Program-made: the position numbers and the translations under genes | The notes under the pieces: generated by a model | Told to the model about the DNA's origin: nothing | The model's database searches: none | What the model saw: the letters and a program-made list of their open reading frames with translations, nothing else | Shown here: positions 43,806-53,073 of the stretch, piece after piece | How positions within the stretch are numbered: the stretch's first letter is position 1 | Layout of the letters: the number at the start of each line of letters is the position of its first letter | From: Varibaculum cambriense DSM 15806 | GTDB lineage: Bacteria; Actinomycetota; Actinomycetes; Actinomycetales; Actinomycetaceae | DNA length: 64,000 bases | Assembly: GCF_000420065.1 (NCBI RefSeq) | Contig: NZ_ATUF01000002.1 | Location: 620,001-684,000, forward strand | Direction of reading: 5' to 3'

Positions 43806-45242
43806 CTATTCGCCGTCCTGGCCGATTAAATCTTCCGGTACGTCCTCGCCACGGGAAATTGCGCTCATAGCTTTACGGGATACTACTTTGACGCGTTCGC
43901 GCGCCCCACGGCCGCCCTCGACCTCGCCAAAGTCGGCACCCAGTTGCTTTTCGTATTCGTCCAGTAGCTCCCAGCCATGCCAGGTGGAGAAGGGGACGCC
44001 CCGCTGTTCAAGTAGCTCAATCATGGCGTCGTGCCCCACCGCTTTCCCGGTAGCCACTAGCTTGCCCGCTTCCGCGTCCTCTACCAGGTGAGCGATAGTT
44101 TGCTGCGCATCGGACTTAGTAGACCCAATCAACCCTACCGGACCACGTTTTACCCAACCGGTAGCGTAAATACCGTTCAAGGGGGTTCCCTCCAGGTCGG
44201 TAACCCGCCCTTCCTGATTAGGGATTACTCCGCGCTGCTCATCGAAAGGCAGCCCCTCAATCGGAGAGGAGAAATACCCCACCGCGCGATAAACCGCCTG
44301 TACCGGGGTTTCCCGCAGCTCACCGGTACCGGAAACGGTGCCGTCCCCGTTCAGCTGGGTACGTTCGGTAACCAGGGCAAGCACATGCCCGTCCTCATCG
44401 GCCAAGATTTCTTTGGGAGCTGAGAATAGATGCAGGTGGATGCGGCGGTCAGCCTCGCTATCGTCCTCATCCATCGCGTAGTTAATTAAAGTATCAACCA
44501 CCATTTTGGTTTGTTTCGAGGCGGCAATCGCCTGCTCGGAGCCCTCATCGAACTCGAAATCTTCCTCGGAAACAATTACTTTTACCCCGGGCTGTTGCCC
44601 GAGTTCGCGCAGCTCTAAGGGGGTGAACTTCACCTGGGCAGGCCCGCGCCGCCCGAAAATATGCACATCCGTAATCGGGGATTTATAGAGCTCTTTCGCT
44701 ACGTTTTCCGGAATCTCGGTTTTTAGCATATCTGCCGGGTGCTTCGCCATTACCCGGGCAATATCCAGGGCGACGTTACCGACCCCGATAACCGCGACCT
44801 CTTTAGCCTCTAGGGGCCAGAACCGGGGATAGTCCGGATTTCCGTCATACCAGGACACAAAATCGGAGGCACCATAGCATTCCGGAAGGTCTTTACCGGG
44901 CAAATCAATCGGTTTATCCCGGTCAGAGCCAGTAGCAAAAATAATCGCATCATAGTGAGCGTGCAGATCCTCAACGGTGATATCCGCATCCTCGCCGCCC
45001 ACATTCACGTTTGCCAACAGACGGATATCTCCGCGCTGCAAAACCTTGTAAAGGGCAGTAATAATTGCCCGAATCCGGGGATGATCCGGCGCCACCCCAT
45101 AACGCACCAAGCCATAGGGCGCAGGCAGGCGTTCAAATAGGTCAATCTCTACGTCAAGACCAGATTTGGACAAAATATCGGAGGCATAGATACCGGCAGG
45201 GCCGGCTCCAATTACGGCGACACTGAGCGGACGGTCAGACAC
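43806..45242 (-). CDS. fprA: ferredoxin/adrenodoxin-type NADP reductase
   Basis: FAD- and NADPH-dependent reductase that passes electrons to ferredoxin. The 478-residue protein has AVIGAGPAGIYASDIL at the N-terminus (FAD Rossmann), DLFERLPAPYGLVRYGVAPDHPRIR, FATGSDRDKPIDLPG, VIGVGNVALDIARVMAK (NADP Rossmann), HIFGRRGPAQVKFT and IYATGWVKRGPVGLIGSTKSDA, matching FprA/adrenodoxin reductase. It is divergent from the hypothetical gene at 45462 with 219 nt between. Confidence 0.94.
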   Translation of the reverse strand: MSDRPLSVAVIGAGPAGIYASDILSKSGLDVEIDLFERLPAPYGLVRYGVAPDHPRIRAIITALYKVLQRGDIRLLANVNVGGEDADITVEDLHAHYDAIIFATGSDRDKPIDLPGKDLPECYGASDFVSWYDGNPDYPRFWPLEAKEVAVIGVGNVALDIARVMAKHPADMLKTEIPENVAKELYKSPITDVHIFGRRGPAQVKFTPLELRELGQQPGVKVIVSEEDFEFDEGSEQAIAASKQTKMVVDTLINYAMDEDDSEADRRIHLHLFSAPKEILADEDGHVLALVTERTQLNGDGTVSGTGELRETPVQAVYRAVGYFSSPIEGLPFDEQRGVIPNQEGRVTDLEGTPLNGIYATGWVKRGPVGLIGSTKSDAQQTIAHLVEDAEAGKLVATGKAVGHDAMIELLEQRGVPFSTWHGWELLDEYEKQLGADFGEVEGGRGARERVKVVSRKAMSAISRGEDVPEDLIGQDGE

Positions 45243-45461
45243 TATAACCCTTCCTTTTGCGTTATCAATCTGGCGGCACCTACTATTAGCACCTCAAACC
45301 TCAAATTATTGTAGCCGTGAATAACGGCTATCCCGCATTTTGTTGAGCGGTCTCACACAATGGCTTAACCGCCTTTGGTAAACAGGGACGACAAGAGAAA
45401 GGTAAAACTGCCCCAAGTAATGACGCTTGAGAGACAATAGAAATATTAAAGGAGGAAACAA

Positions 45462-46085
45462 ATGACTACACGGCAAACTCCGCGCAGGCCAGCGATGTTG
45501 GATGCCGAGCAAGCAGAAAATATCCCCGGTGCCGAGGACGGGGCGATCTCCTCGGAAGTTGCTCACTTGGTAGCGCAAACTCTGCTGGGGATAGAAAAAG
45601 AAAGCGACGATAAGGTTCAGCGTTTACGCCAGCTGTTGGAATCTGGCGGGGTAGATACGGTCAGTGAACTCTGGTCTAACTCGCCGGCGGGCACTTTACC
45701 CGGCACACTCTGGCGCCTGTACCTGGTATATCAGTGGTATTTACGGGATCCACAGCTGGTAAATAAGCGGTTTCAGCAGGGTCTGGCGACCCAGAAAATT
45801 GGGGAAGTTTTTTCCCGCGACCACTGCGAAAAGTCGGTGGCCGCCCTCATGGATAAACTAGCGGAGCTTTGGCGTGCCGAAACCTCTATTGCTCAGCTGG
45901 CTCCCCTGCTAGAGCGCACTAGTGATTTCCTGAAAGTACTGGCCAGTGGGGTCAGTGCCGACTGGATTAAAGACGCTCGAGATGAACTAGCTGATCCAGT
46001 TACTTTGCGTCCCGAAGCGCTATTGCAAACCGCGCGCGACCTAAAGCTTTCAGCGGGTGCAGCCCAGGTAAATCGCCTAAACTAG
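45462..46085 (+). CDS. conserved actinobacterial hypothetical protein
   Basis: The 207-residue soluble protein begins MTTRQTPRRPAMLDAEQAENIPGAEDGAISSEVAHLVAQTLLG, helical throughout, with no transmembrane segment. I recall similar proteins in Actinomycetaceae and relatives with the opening 'AEQAEQIPGAED' and a PADTLPGVLWRLYLL-like segment (here SPAGTLPGTLWRLYLVYQWYLRDP), but the function is not known to me. AAAGGAGGAAA precedes the ATG. ppk starts 62 nt downstream in the same direction. Confidence 0.75.
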   Translation: MTTRQTPRRPAMLDAEQAENIPGAEDGAISSEVAHLVAQTLLGIEKESDDKVQRLRQLLESGGVDTVSELWSNSPAGTLPGTLWRLYLVYQWYLRDPQLVNKRFQQGLATQKIGEVFSRDHCEKSVAALMDKLAELWRAETSIAQLAPLLERTSDFLKVLASGVSADWIKDARDELADPVTLRPEALLQTARDLKLSAGAAQVNRLN

Positions 46086-46147
46086 AAATAAATCGACCCA
46101 GAGTAGTTCAGGTACCGTCACCAAATTTTTTATGAGAAGGGATCGGC

Positions 46148-48946
46148 ATGGACAGCAAACCGGAAGCTGACAACAGGCCAGAACCGAAAGTAGGTAAAGC
46201 TAAAATTAAGGAGGACGCGCAAGGTGACTCTCATGTGGTGCCTTCGCCTGCCGATATTGCCCGGTTTTATAAAGAAAACCCGCAAACTGAAGCAGTAGCG
46301 CAGGTAGATCGGGTGGCAGCCCAATCTAATTTTGAAACCGCCACTGCTGACGAGCTGATCTCTTCTAAGACTTCCCCGGAACAGTTCCCAGGTACCGATT
46401 ATGAGGATGCCGACTATGACCTGCCCACCGGAGCTTCACCTTTTGTTGACGGCAGGAAAATAAATATTGATGAGGAGCTGTTACCACGACCGAAAATAAC
46501 TGTACCGGCGGGTTCAGATCAAAACGATAAGCCGCAAGCAGTTAGTAAAGACAGCAAAACTGCAACTAGGGACGCTAACGATAAAACAGGCGCTAAGGAA
46601 AGCTCAAAAGAAACCGGTGGTGCCCAGGCCAAGACGGCTTCTACAAAGCCCAGTACTAACAGCGATAAAGAGGCACCTGCAAAGAAAAAGGCTAACGCGC
46701 AGTCCGCAGCGGTCAGCGCCGGTCACGCCCAAACCGATGGCCCCGAAGATCTGTCCAAGATCAGTCCTTCCACTTTGCGGGAGGCTCCCGGCATTGACAA
46801 ACTGGCGCAAGCCGGCCCCCTCGGTCAAGATAAGCCTCTACCCAAGGGACGCTTTGGGGATCGCGAATTATCTTGGATGCAGTTCAACCAACGAGTATTA
46901 GAGCAGGCAGAGGACGAGAGGCTCCCGATCTTAGAGCGCGCCTGGTTTACCACGATTTTCTCTTCCAACCTTGACGAGTTCTATATGGTGCGGGTAGCCG
47001 GACTAAAACGTCGGATTGCCGCCGGAATTGCTCGCACCGCCGCCTCCGGTCTCACACCCCGGCAGGTACTGGACCTGGTGACTGAGCGCGCCCAGGTTCT
47101 GTGTGCCCGGCAGGCCGGTTTCGTGCAGAACACATTGCTAGGCGAACTGGAAGAGGTGGGGATCAAACTGCGGCGTTGGGATGATCTTGCCCCGGAGCAA
47201 CAAGATTTCCTACATGGATATTTCCGCCGCCTGATTTTCCCCATCCTCACTCCCTTGGCAGTCGACCCCTCGCACCCCTTCCCCTATATTTCGGGGCTGT
47301 CAGTTAACTTGGCGGTAGTGGTACGCAATCCTCTAACTGGGAAGCAGCATTTCGCCCGGGTAAAGATCCCGGAGAGCCTACCCCGATTAATCTGCGTGGA
47401 ACAGGCAATAGACCAGGTCAGTCCGGAGGACGCGATTGATACTAACGGGGAAGCCACCTTCATTACCTTGGAGGATGTTATCGGCCCCCACCTCGACCAC
47501 CTCTTCCCGGGAATGGAAATCTTGGAACATCACGTGTTCCGCCTGACCCGCAACGAGGATCTGGAAGTCGAAGAGGACGACGCCGAGAACCTGCTGACCG
47601 CGATGGAACAGGAACTATTGCGGCGCCGTTTCGGCCCGGCAGTACGTCTAGAGGTTGCCAAAGGGATTTCCCGCCCGGTATTAGACTTTTTGGTGGCCAA
47701 ACTGGAGATCGGCATGGAGGACGTTTTTTCGCTTCCGGAACCGATTGACTTGCGCTGCCTGAATGAGCTCCATGAACTAGATTTGCCGGAACTGAAGTAC
47801 CAGAAGTTTGTTCCGGCTACTGCTGCCGGGTTAGCGGAAGTGGAATCGGCTACCCCCACCGATATTTTTGCGATGATTCGCAGCCACGATGTGTTGCTAC
47901 ATCACCCCTATGATTCCTTCTCTACCTCGGTGCAACATTTCGTCACCTATGCCGCTAGAGATCCCAAAGTGCGTTCCCTCAAGCAAACCTTGTACCGTAC
48001 TTCCTCGGATTCTCCGATTGTGTCTGCCCTGATAGAGGCGGCGCAAAACGGAAAACAGGTGCTCGCCATCGTAGAGATTAAAGCTCGTTTCGACGAGGAC
48101 GCCAATATCTCTTGGGCACGCAAACTAGAGCGCGCTGGGGTGCACGTGGTTTATGGCATGGTGGGGCTGAAAACTCACTGCAAACTGTCGATGGTGGTTC
48201 GCGAAGAATCCGATGGTCTGCGCCGTTACTGTCACGTTGGTACCGGTAACTATCACCCCAAAACCGCACGCGGATACGAGGATCTGGGCTTGCTGACCTG
48301 CGATCGCGAGGTAGCTCAGGATCTCACTCGCCTATTTAATCAGCTTTCGGGGTATGCACCGCGGACTTCCTTCCAACGCCTGTTGGTGGCTCCGCGCTCA
48401 ATCCGTCCCGGGATTATCGAGCGCATTGAGCGCGAGGTAGAAAATCACCGCCAAGGCCTGCCCGCCTATATCGGGATTAAAGTAAACTCCCTGGTAGACG
48501 AGGCAGTAACTGATGCTCTCTACCGCGCTAGCCAGGCAGGGGTACCGATCGATATTGTGGTGCGCGGAATTTGTACTATTCGATCCGGGGTGCGCGGGCT
48601 ATCGGAAAATATCCGAGTACGTTCCATTTTGGGGCGTTTTCTGGAGCACTCCCGTATCTACGCTTTTGAAAATGCCGGACAGCCGGAAGTTTGGATCGGT
48701 TCTGCTGACCTGATGCACCGCAACCTGGATCGCCGGGTCGAGGCGCTGATCCGAATTAAGGATCCCGACATGACCGCGACACTCATGGATTTGGTGAAAC
48801 TTGAGGCCTCCCCAGAGGTATCTTCTTGGCATTTGCGTCGGGATGGAACTTGGCGGCGTCACATCGAAGCTAAGGATGGCTCGCCCCTGATGGACATTCA
48901 AGAGTACCTAATTAATAAGGCGAACTCGCGGATGAAAGGACGCTAA
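46148..48946 (+). CDS. ppk1: polyphosphate kinase 1 with long disordered N-terminus
   Basis: Builds polyphosphate from ATP. The 932-residue protein is longer than the usual 690-740 because of about 230 N-terminal residues rich in Lys, Asp, Ala, Ser and Thr that look disordered. The conserved body starts [49 protein letters not shown] (two or more blocks), and the PLD-like C-terminal half has GLKTHCKL with the phospho-accepting His (near 677) and [15 protein letters not shown]. The hypothetical gene lies upstream and a MutT1-type gene follows, as in mycobacterial clusters. Confidence 0.95.
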   Translation: MDSKPEADNRPEPKVGKAKIKEDAQGDSHVVPSPADIARFYKENPQTEAVAQVDRVAAQSNFETATADELISSKTSPEQFPGTDYEDADYDLPTGASPFVDGRKINIDEELLPRPKITVPAGSDQNDKPQAVSKDSKTATRDANDKTGAKESSKETGGAQAKTASTKPSTNSDKEAPAKKKANAQSAAVSAGHAQTDGPEDLSKISPSTLREAPGIDKLAQAGPLGQDKPLPKGRFGDRELSWMQFNQRVLEQAEDERLPILERAWFTTIFSSNLDEFYMVRVAGLKRRIAAGIARTAASGLTPRQVLDLVTERAQVLCARQAGFVQNTLLGELEEVGIKLRRWDDLAPEQQDFLHGYFRRLIFPILTPLAVDPSHPFPYISGLSVNLAVVVRNPLTGKQHFARVKIPESLPRLICVEQAIDQVSPEDAIDTNGEATFITLEDVIGPHLDHLFPGMEILEHHVFRLTRNEDLEVEEDDAENLLTAMEQELLRRRFGPAVRLEVAKGISRPVLDFLVAKLEIGMEDVFSLPEPIDLRCLNELHELDLPELKYQKFVPATAAGLAEVESATPTDIFAMIRSHDVLLHHPYDSFSTSVQHFVTYAARDPKVRSLKQTLYRTSSDSPIVSALIEAAQNGKQVLAIVEIKARFDEDANISWARKLERAGVHVVYGMVGLKTHCKLSMVVREESDGLRRYCHVGTGNYHPKTARGYEDLGLLTCDREVAQDLTRLFNQLSGYAPRTSFQRLLVAPRSIRPGIIERIEREVENHRQGLPAYIGIKVNSLVDEAVTDALYRASQAGVPIDIVVRGICTIRSGVRGLSENIRVRSILGRFLEHSRIYAFENAGQPEVWIGSADLMHRNLDRRVEALIRIKDPDMTATLMDLVKLEASPEVSSWHLRRDGTWRRHIEAKDGSPLMDIQEYLINKANSRMKGR

Positions 48947-49069
48947 GCGACGAGTTTTCCGGCTAACTCTTCACGTTAATACAGTTTTACCCCTGTCACC
49001 TGGGAGAATGACCTTATAAGTAATTTGTTAGACAATGGGAACAGATTACGAGAAAGGCAAGTGGCTATA

Positions 49070-50104
49070 ATGACGGCTCGACCTAAGCCACCGCATATGC
49101 GGATAGTAAGATCCGCAGGCGCATTAGTTTGGCGTCTGCGGCCAGAAGCCAACCCAATTGCTGGTACCTCCCTCCCCGCGCAGCGCCAAGATATTGAGGT
49201 ATTGATTGTGCACAGGCCGCGCTATGACGATTGGTCTTGGCCAAAGGGTAAACGCGAACCTGGGGAAGCCATCCCGGCAACGGCAGTACGAGAGGTAGAA
49301 GAGGAAACCGGAGTTCCCATTCGTCTGGGAGCGCCGCTTACCGTACAGCGATATCGACTGGGATCGGGAGTAACCAAGGAAGTTTATTACTGGGTAGGAT
49401 TCCCAGATGTTCCCGCGGAAACCTTGCGGGCACGCCCCTTAGCTCCCCCAGCTCCCAGCAAGGAAATTGATAAATGCCAATGGGTGGGAGCGCGCAAAGC
49501 TATGCGGCTGCTGACTCGCCGCGGGGATCGTCGTCTGTTAGAAGAACTCCTTACTCGGCTAGCAGATCACACTTTAGTTACCCGAACGGTAGCGGTGCTG
49601 CGACACGCTAAAGCCACTAAACGTTCCCATTGGGAAGGTGGCGAGATGACTCGCCCACTTTCGCGGCGTGGCTCCGCGCAAGTGTTACGGTTGATTCCAG
49701 CGCTTTCAGCTTTGGGTATTAATCAGATAATCACTTCTCCTTGGCGCCGCTGCGTGGCCACCGTCGCCCCTTATGCCACACTTTCGGGCACTCCCTTAAA
49801 AACGGAGGCTTCCTTTACCGAGGACGCCTATCGGGAAGATCCCGTGCAGATGCGCGCGGTAATCAGGGGAATACTTTCGAAAAGTCAGCTAGATGCGCCG
49901 GCCGCTCCCCTGGCGATTTGTGTACATCGACCCACCATTCCGGGGATTATCGGGGAACTTGCCCCGCTTACTCCTAACCATCTGGGCAGGTTGCTGCCCC
50001 AGGCTGACCCCTATTTAAAAACCGCAGGCATGCTACTGGTACATATAGCCGATTACCCGGAGCCGCGTGTCGTTGACCTGGAAGTATTTCGTCTAGATCC
50101 CTAG
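49070..50104 (+). CDS. mutT1: MutT1-like NUDIX hydrolase fused to histidine phosphatase
   Basis: Sanitises 8-oxo-dGTP and related nucleotides or dinucleoside polyphosphates in mycobacterial MutT1. The product (344 residues from ATG 49070) has a NUDIX box GKREPGEAIPATAVREVEEETG and a C-terminal histidine phosphatase domain starting VAVLRHAKATKRSHWEGGE, with the catalytic RHA and a late CVHRP. TTG at 49025 and GTG at 49061 are alternative starts; AAAGG at about 49053 serves either the GTG or the ATG. Following ppk in the same direction matches MutT1 context in other actinobacteria. Confidence 0.9.
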   Translation: MTARPKPPHMRIVRSAGALVWRLRPEANPIAGTSLPAQRQDIEVLIVHRPRYDDWSWPKGKREPGEAIPATAVREVEEETGVPIRLGAPLTVQRYRLGSGVTKEVYYWVGFPDVPAETLRARPLAPPAPSKEIDKCQWVGARKAMRLLTRRGDRRLLEELLTRLADHTLVTRTVAVLRHAKATKRSHWEGGEMTRPLSRRGSAQVLRLIPALSALGINQIITSPWRRCVATVAPYATLSGTPLKTEASFTEDAYREDPVQMRAVIRGILSKSQLDAPAAPLAICVHRPTIPGIIGELAPLTPNHLGRLLPQADPYLKTAGMLLVHIADYPEPRVVDLEVFRLDP

Positions 50105-50218
50105 GGTTTTGCCGGTGGAGTATTTCTCTGCCCCCCTAAGCCTTGTAGGGGCAATTGTGGACTTTAGGTACCTGGGAGACTCAACTTGTGCGAGAGTCAG
50201 GATCGCTAAACTGGGGAC

Positions 50219-50803
50219 ATGAATAATTCCCATACCTCGGACTGCTCCGCATTTTCGGATAGCGACCCCCAAAACGCCAAGCCTATTTCCGCTTCTTACC
50301 TACTCCCACGGGTAGGGATAGGTAGTGACGTTCATGCTTTTGCTGACCCTAAGGATCCCAGCTCCGCTGCTCGTCCTTGTATGGTAGCCGGGCTTTCTTG
50401 GCCGGGAGAAACCCCACTTAAGGGACATTCGGATGCCGACGTAGCTGCTCATGCCCTATGCGACGCGATTTTATCGGCTGCTGGGCAAGGGGATCTGGGC
50501 ACCCATTTTGGTACTGATCGTCCCGAATGGAAAGGCGCCTCCGGCACCCAGCTACTGGTAGCCACTATGGAGATTATTCATCAGGCTGGCTGGGGGCTAG
50601 GAAACGCCGCGGTTCAGGTGATCGCCAACCGGCCACGGATGGGGAAGCGCTATCAACAGGCGCGTGCCGTACTTGAGGAAGCAGTAGGGGCACCAGTATC
50701 GATTTCTGCTACTACCTCGGACAGGCTGGGGTTTACTGGCCGCGGAGAGGGCGCGGCCGCCATAGCTACCGCGCTGGTTTACCCGCTAGACAACCCGCAC
50801 TAA
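50219..50803 (+). CDS. ispF: 2-C-methyl-D-erythritol 2,4-cyclodiphosphate synthase
   Basis: Cyclises CDP-ME 2-phosphate in the MEP isoprenoid pathway. The 194-residue protein has a 28-residue N-terminal extension, then [12 protein letters not shown] (metal-binding DxH), [29 protein letters not shown] (two adjoining blocks with the second His), [12 protein letters not shown] and the C-terminal [23 protein letters not shown]. ispD is not beside it. The start ATG is preceded by TGGGGAC. Confidence 0.95.
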   Translation: MNNSHTSDCSAFSDSDPQNAKPISASYLLPRVGIGSDVHAFADPKDPSSAARPCMVAGLSWPGETPLKGHSDADVAAHALCDAILSAAGQGDLGTHFGTDRPEWKGASGTQLLVATMEIIHQAGWGLGNAAVQVIANRPRMGKRYQQARAVLEEAVGAPVSISATTSDRLGFTGRGEGAAAIATALVYPLDNPH

Positions 50804-51213
50804 GCGCGGGGAGCGAATAGATACTCCTCCCCTCTGGTGAAGCCAATAGCTAGTTCCTGCGGTCCTAGCAAGGTAAAGATAACTCTTTTCCAGATGTAAA
50901 GAAAACGCGTATTTTGTAAAAAATATGCTTAAGTAAAATTGCCATCCCCAGCTTTCTCGAGGTAGCTTTTTGCGTTTTCAGCGACTCAAATCGCAGCAAA
51001 ACAGGCCTTTAGGCCTAGATTTTTTAAGAAAAAAATACTCAACAAACACCTCCTGTAAACCTAGGTTTTTCTGGGGTTTTATCCGAATTTAGCAAAAAGG
51101 ATCCCTGGCTCTCATATACCTAAAGTCCCGTGGCTTATTGTGATTAGCTTGACAACCAGATATTATGTTTCGCAGTCGAAAGTCTCGGCGCTAATCCCCC
51201 GAAGGGAGAGCAA
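50804..51213. other. 410-nt AT-rich region upstream of putP
   Basis: No coding frame of note. The middle (about 50880-51110) is markedly richer in A and T than the genes on either side. A promoter for putP stands at its end (TTGTGA at 51138-51143, TATTAT at 51161-51166, 17-nt spacer). No clear terminator hairpin for ispF was found. The length suggests more regulatory DNA than one promoter. Confidence 0.5.
51138..51166 (+). promoter_or_regulatory. promoter of putP
   Basis: TTGTGA (51138-51143) and TATTAT (51161-51166) with a 17-nt spacer, giving a predicted leader of about 40 nt before the ATG at 51214. A TTGACA at 51149-51154 is too close to the -10 to serve it. Confidence 0.6.
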
Positions 51214-52905
51214 ATGATAACTACATTCTCAACATTACTGATGCCCACCGTCGGTGCGGCAGATTTTATTAGTAGCGGAAGCACCAGTGGTATCGCCATT
51301 GCAATGGTTATCTATTTCGTAGCCATGGTTCTGATCGGTATCTATGGTTATACCCGCACTCAAACCATGGACGACTTCATGGTGGGTGGACGTTCCCTAC
51401 CTCCCCTGGTTGCTGCCCTCTCGGCGGGCGCCGCAGATATGTCAGGTTGGTTAATGATGGGGCTGCCCGGGGCGCTCTACCTAACCGGTCTAGTGGAATC
51501 CTGGATTGCGATCGGATTGCTGATTGGCTCCTGGTGCGCTTGGAAATGGGTAGCTCCCCGTCTGCGTTCCTATTCGCAAATAGCCGGAGACTCGATTACT
51601 GTCCCGTCATTTATGTCAGCGCGCTTAAAGGACGATAAGTACATTCTCCAGCTGGTAGCCGGAATTATTATTCTTTTCTTCTTCACCATCTACGTAGCCA
51701 GCGGCATGGTTTCCGGGGGTGTCTTCTTCGAGTCTATTTTCCATGTTAACTACCACGTAGGCATGGTTCTGGTAGCTGGGGTAGTTATTCTCTACACCTT
51801 GGTAGGCGGGTTCCTCGCTGTCTCTTGGACCGATATGGTACAGGGCATCATGATGCTAATCGCCCTGCTGCTAGTACCGATCTTCGGTGTGGTTGCCCTG
51901 GGCGGCTTTGGGGTAATGACCAATACGCTAAACGGCCTAGAAGGTCACATGTTCTCCATCGTAGGTGATGGGGCTGCCGGCAAGTTGTCGATGCTTAACG
52001 GCTTGGCCTGGGGACTCGGCTACGTAGGTATGCCTCACGTAATCGTGCGCTATATGGCGCTGCGCTCGCCCAAGGAAGCAACTGCAGCCCGCCGCCTGGG
52101 CATCGGCTGGATGTTCCTGTGCGTGCTGGGCGCAACTTTAACCGCTTTGATCGGTCGCGCCTTGGCTGAAAACGGCCTCGCCGGAATCAAAGAAGCTTTG
52201 GCAATGGTGAAGCAAAACCCGCAAGAAAGTATCTACCTGGTGATGGGGCAACAGCTCTTCCCCGCAGTACTCGCCGGGTTCATGCTGGCTGCTATTTTGG
52301 CCGCCATCATGTCTACCGTTTCGTCACAGCTGCTGGTAACCTCCTCGGCAGTAGTAGAAGACATCTACCGCGGTATCAAGAAGCGCCGCTTGCTGGGCGC
52401 CAAGGGTATCAACGCTGGCCGGATGGTGGTACTAGCGATTTCGGTAATCGCCGCTTTCTTCGCCTGGTTCCGCACCGACTCGATCTTGGGACTGGTAGCT
52501 TTCGCCTGGGCAGGTTTCGGCGCCGCCTTTGGTCCGGTAATTGTACTCAGCCTCTACTGGCGCAAATACACCTGGCAGGGCGCAGCAGCCGGTATGGCCG
52601 TGGGAGCTATCACCGTGGGTATCTGGGGCAACCTGCCCGACACCTTACCTATGATCTTCCAGGTTTACGAGATCCTTCCCGGGTTCTTGTTGAACCTGCT
52701 GGTGTCGTGGCTGGTTTCCCGCGCCACCTACCAGCCGAATGCAGAGATTGAGGAAGAGTTCGACCTGTCGGTCAAGCTCGCTCACGCTTCGCAAGATGAA
52801 ATCAATTCGGCTCTGAAAGGTCGCGCCGTCACTCCCGTTACTACCGTTCCGTTTGCCGAGGTAGAGGGGGAGGAATCGCTGACCACATACAAGCCCAGCA
52901 AGTAA
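51214..52905 (+). CDS. putP: sodium/proline symporter
   Basis: Na+-coupled proline uptake. The 563-residue protein is a SSSF-family carrier with about 13 transmembrane segments: YFVAMVLIGIYGYTRTQTMDDFMVGGRSLPPLVAALSAGAADMSGWLMMGLPGALYLTG (several blocks), the sodium-binding region ending in TLVGGFLAVSWTDMVQGIMM, and QLLVTSSAVVEDIY. The C-terminal 60 residues are hydrophilic. AAGGGAGAG precedes the ATG. It is followed by putA 168 nt downstream, so uptake and oxidation of proline are adjacent. Confidence 0.95.
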   Translation: MITTFSTLLMPTVGAADFISSGSTSGIAIAMVIYFVAMVLIGIYGYTRTQTMDDFMVGGRSLPPLVAALSAGAADMSGWLMMGLPGALYLTGLVESWIAIGLLIGSWCAWKWVAPRLRSYSQIAGDSITVPSFMSARLKDDKYILQLVAGIIILFFFTIYVASGMVSGGVFFESIFHVNYHVGMVLVAGVVILYTLVGGFLAVSWTDMVQGIMMLIALLLVPIFGVVALGGFGVMTNTLNGLEGHMFSIVGDGAAGKLSMLNGLAWGLGYVGMPHVIVRYMALRSPKEATAARRLGIGWMFLCVLGATLTALIGRALAENGLAGIKEALAMVKQNPQESIYLVMGQQLFPAVLAGFMLAAILAAIMSTVSSQLLVTSSAVVEDIYRGIKKRRLLGAKGINAGRMVVLAISVIAAFFAWFRTDSILGLVAFAWAGFGAAFGPVIVLSLYWRKYTWQGAAAGMAVGAITVGIWGNLPDTLPMIFQVYEILPGFLLNLLVSWLVSRATYQPNAEIEEEFDLSVKLAHASQDEINSALKGRAVTPVTTVPFAEVEGEESLTTYKPSK

Positions 52906-53073
52906 ACGTGGACTCTAGGAAAAAAGTCCCTTAAATCAGGGTACACTTACCCGCATCTAGTGTTACCTTGAACATATAAGCGCTAGAGGGTCGAGCTACC
53001 AAACAGCTCGGCTCTCTACGCCTTAGGTGCGATCGATACCTATTAACAGTTTCCTAAGAAAGGACGCAAACAA

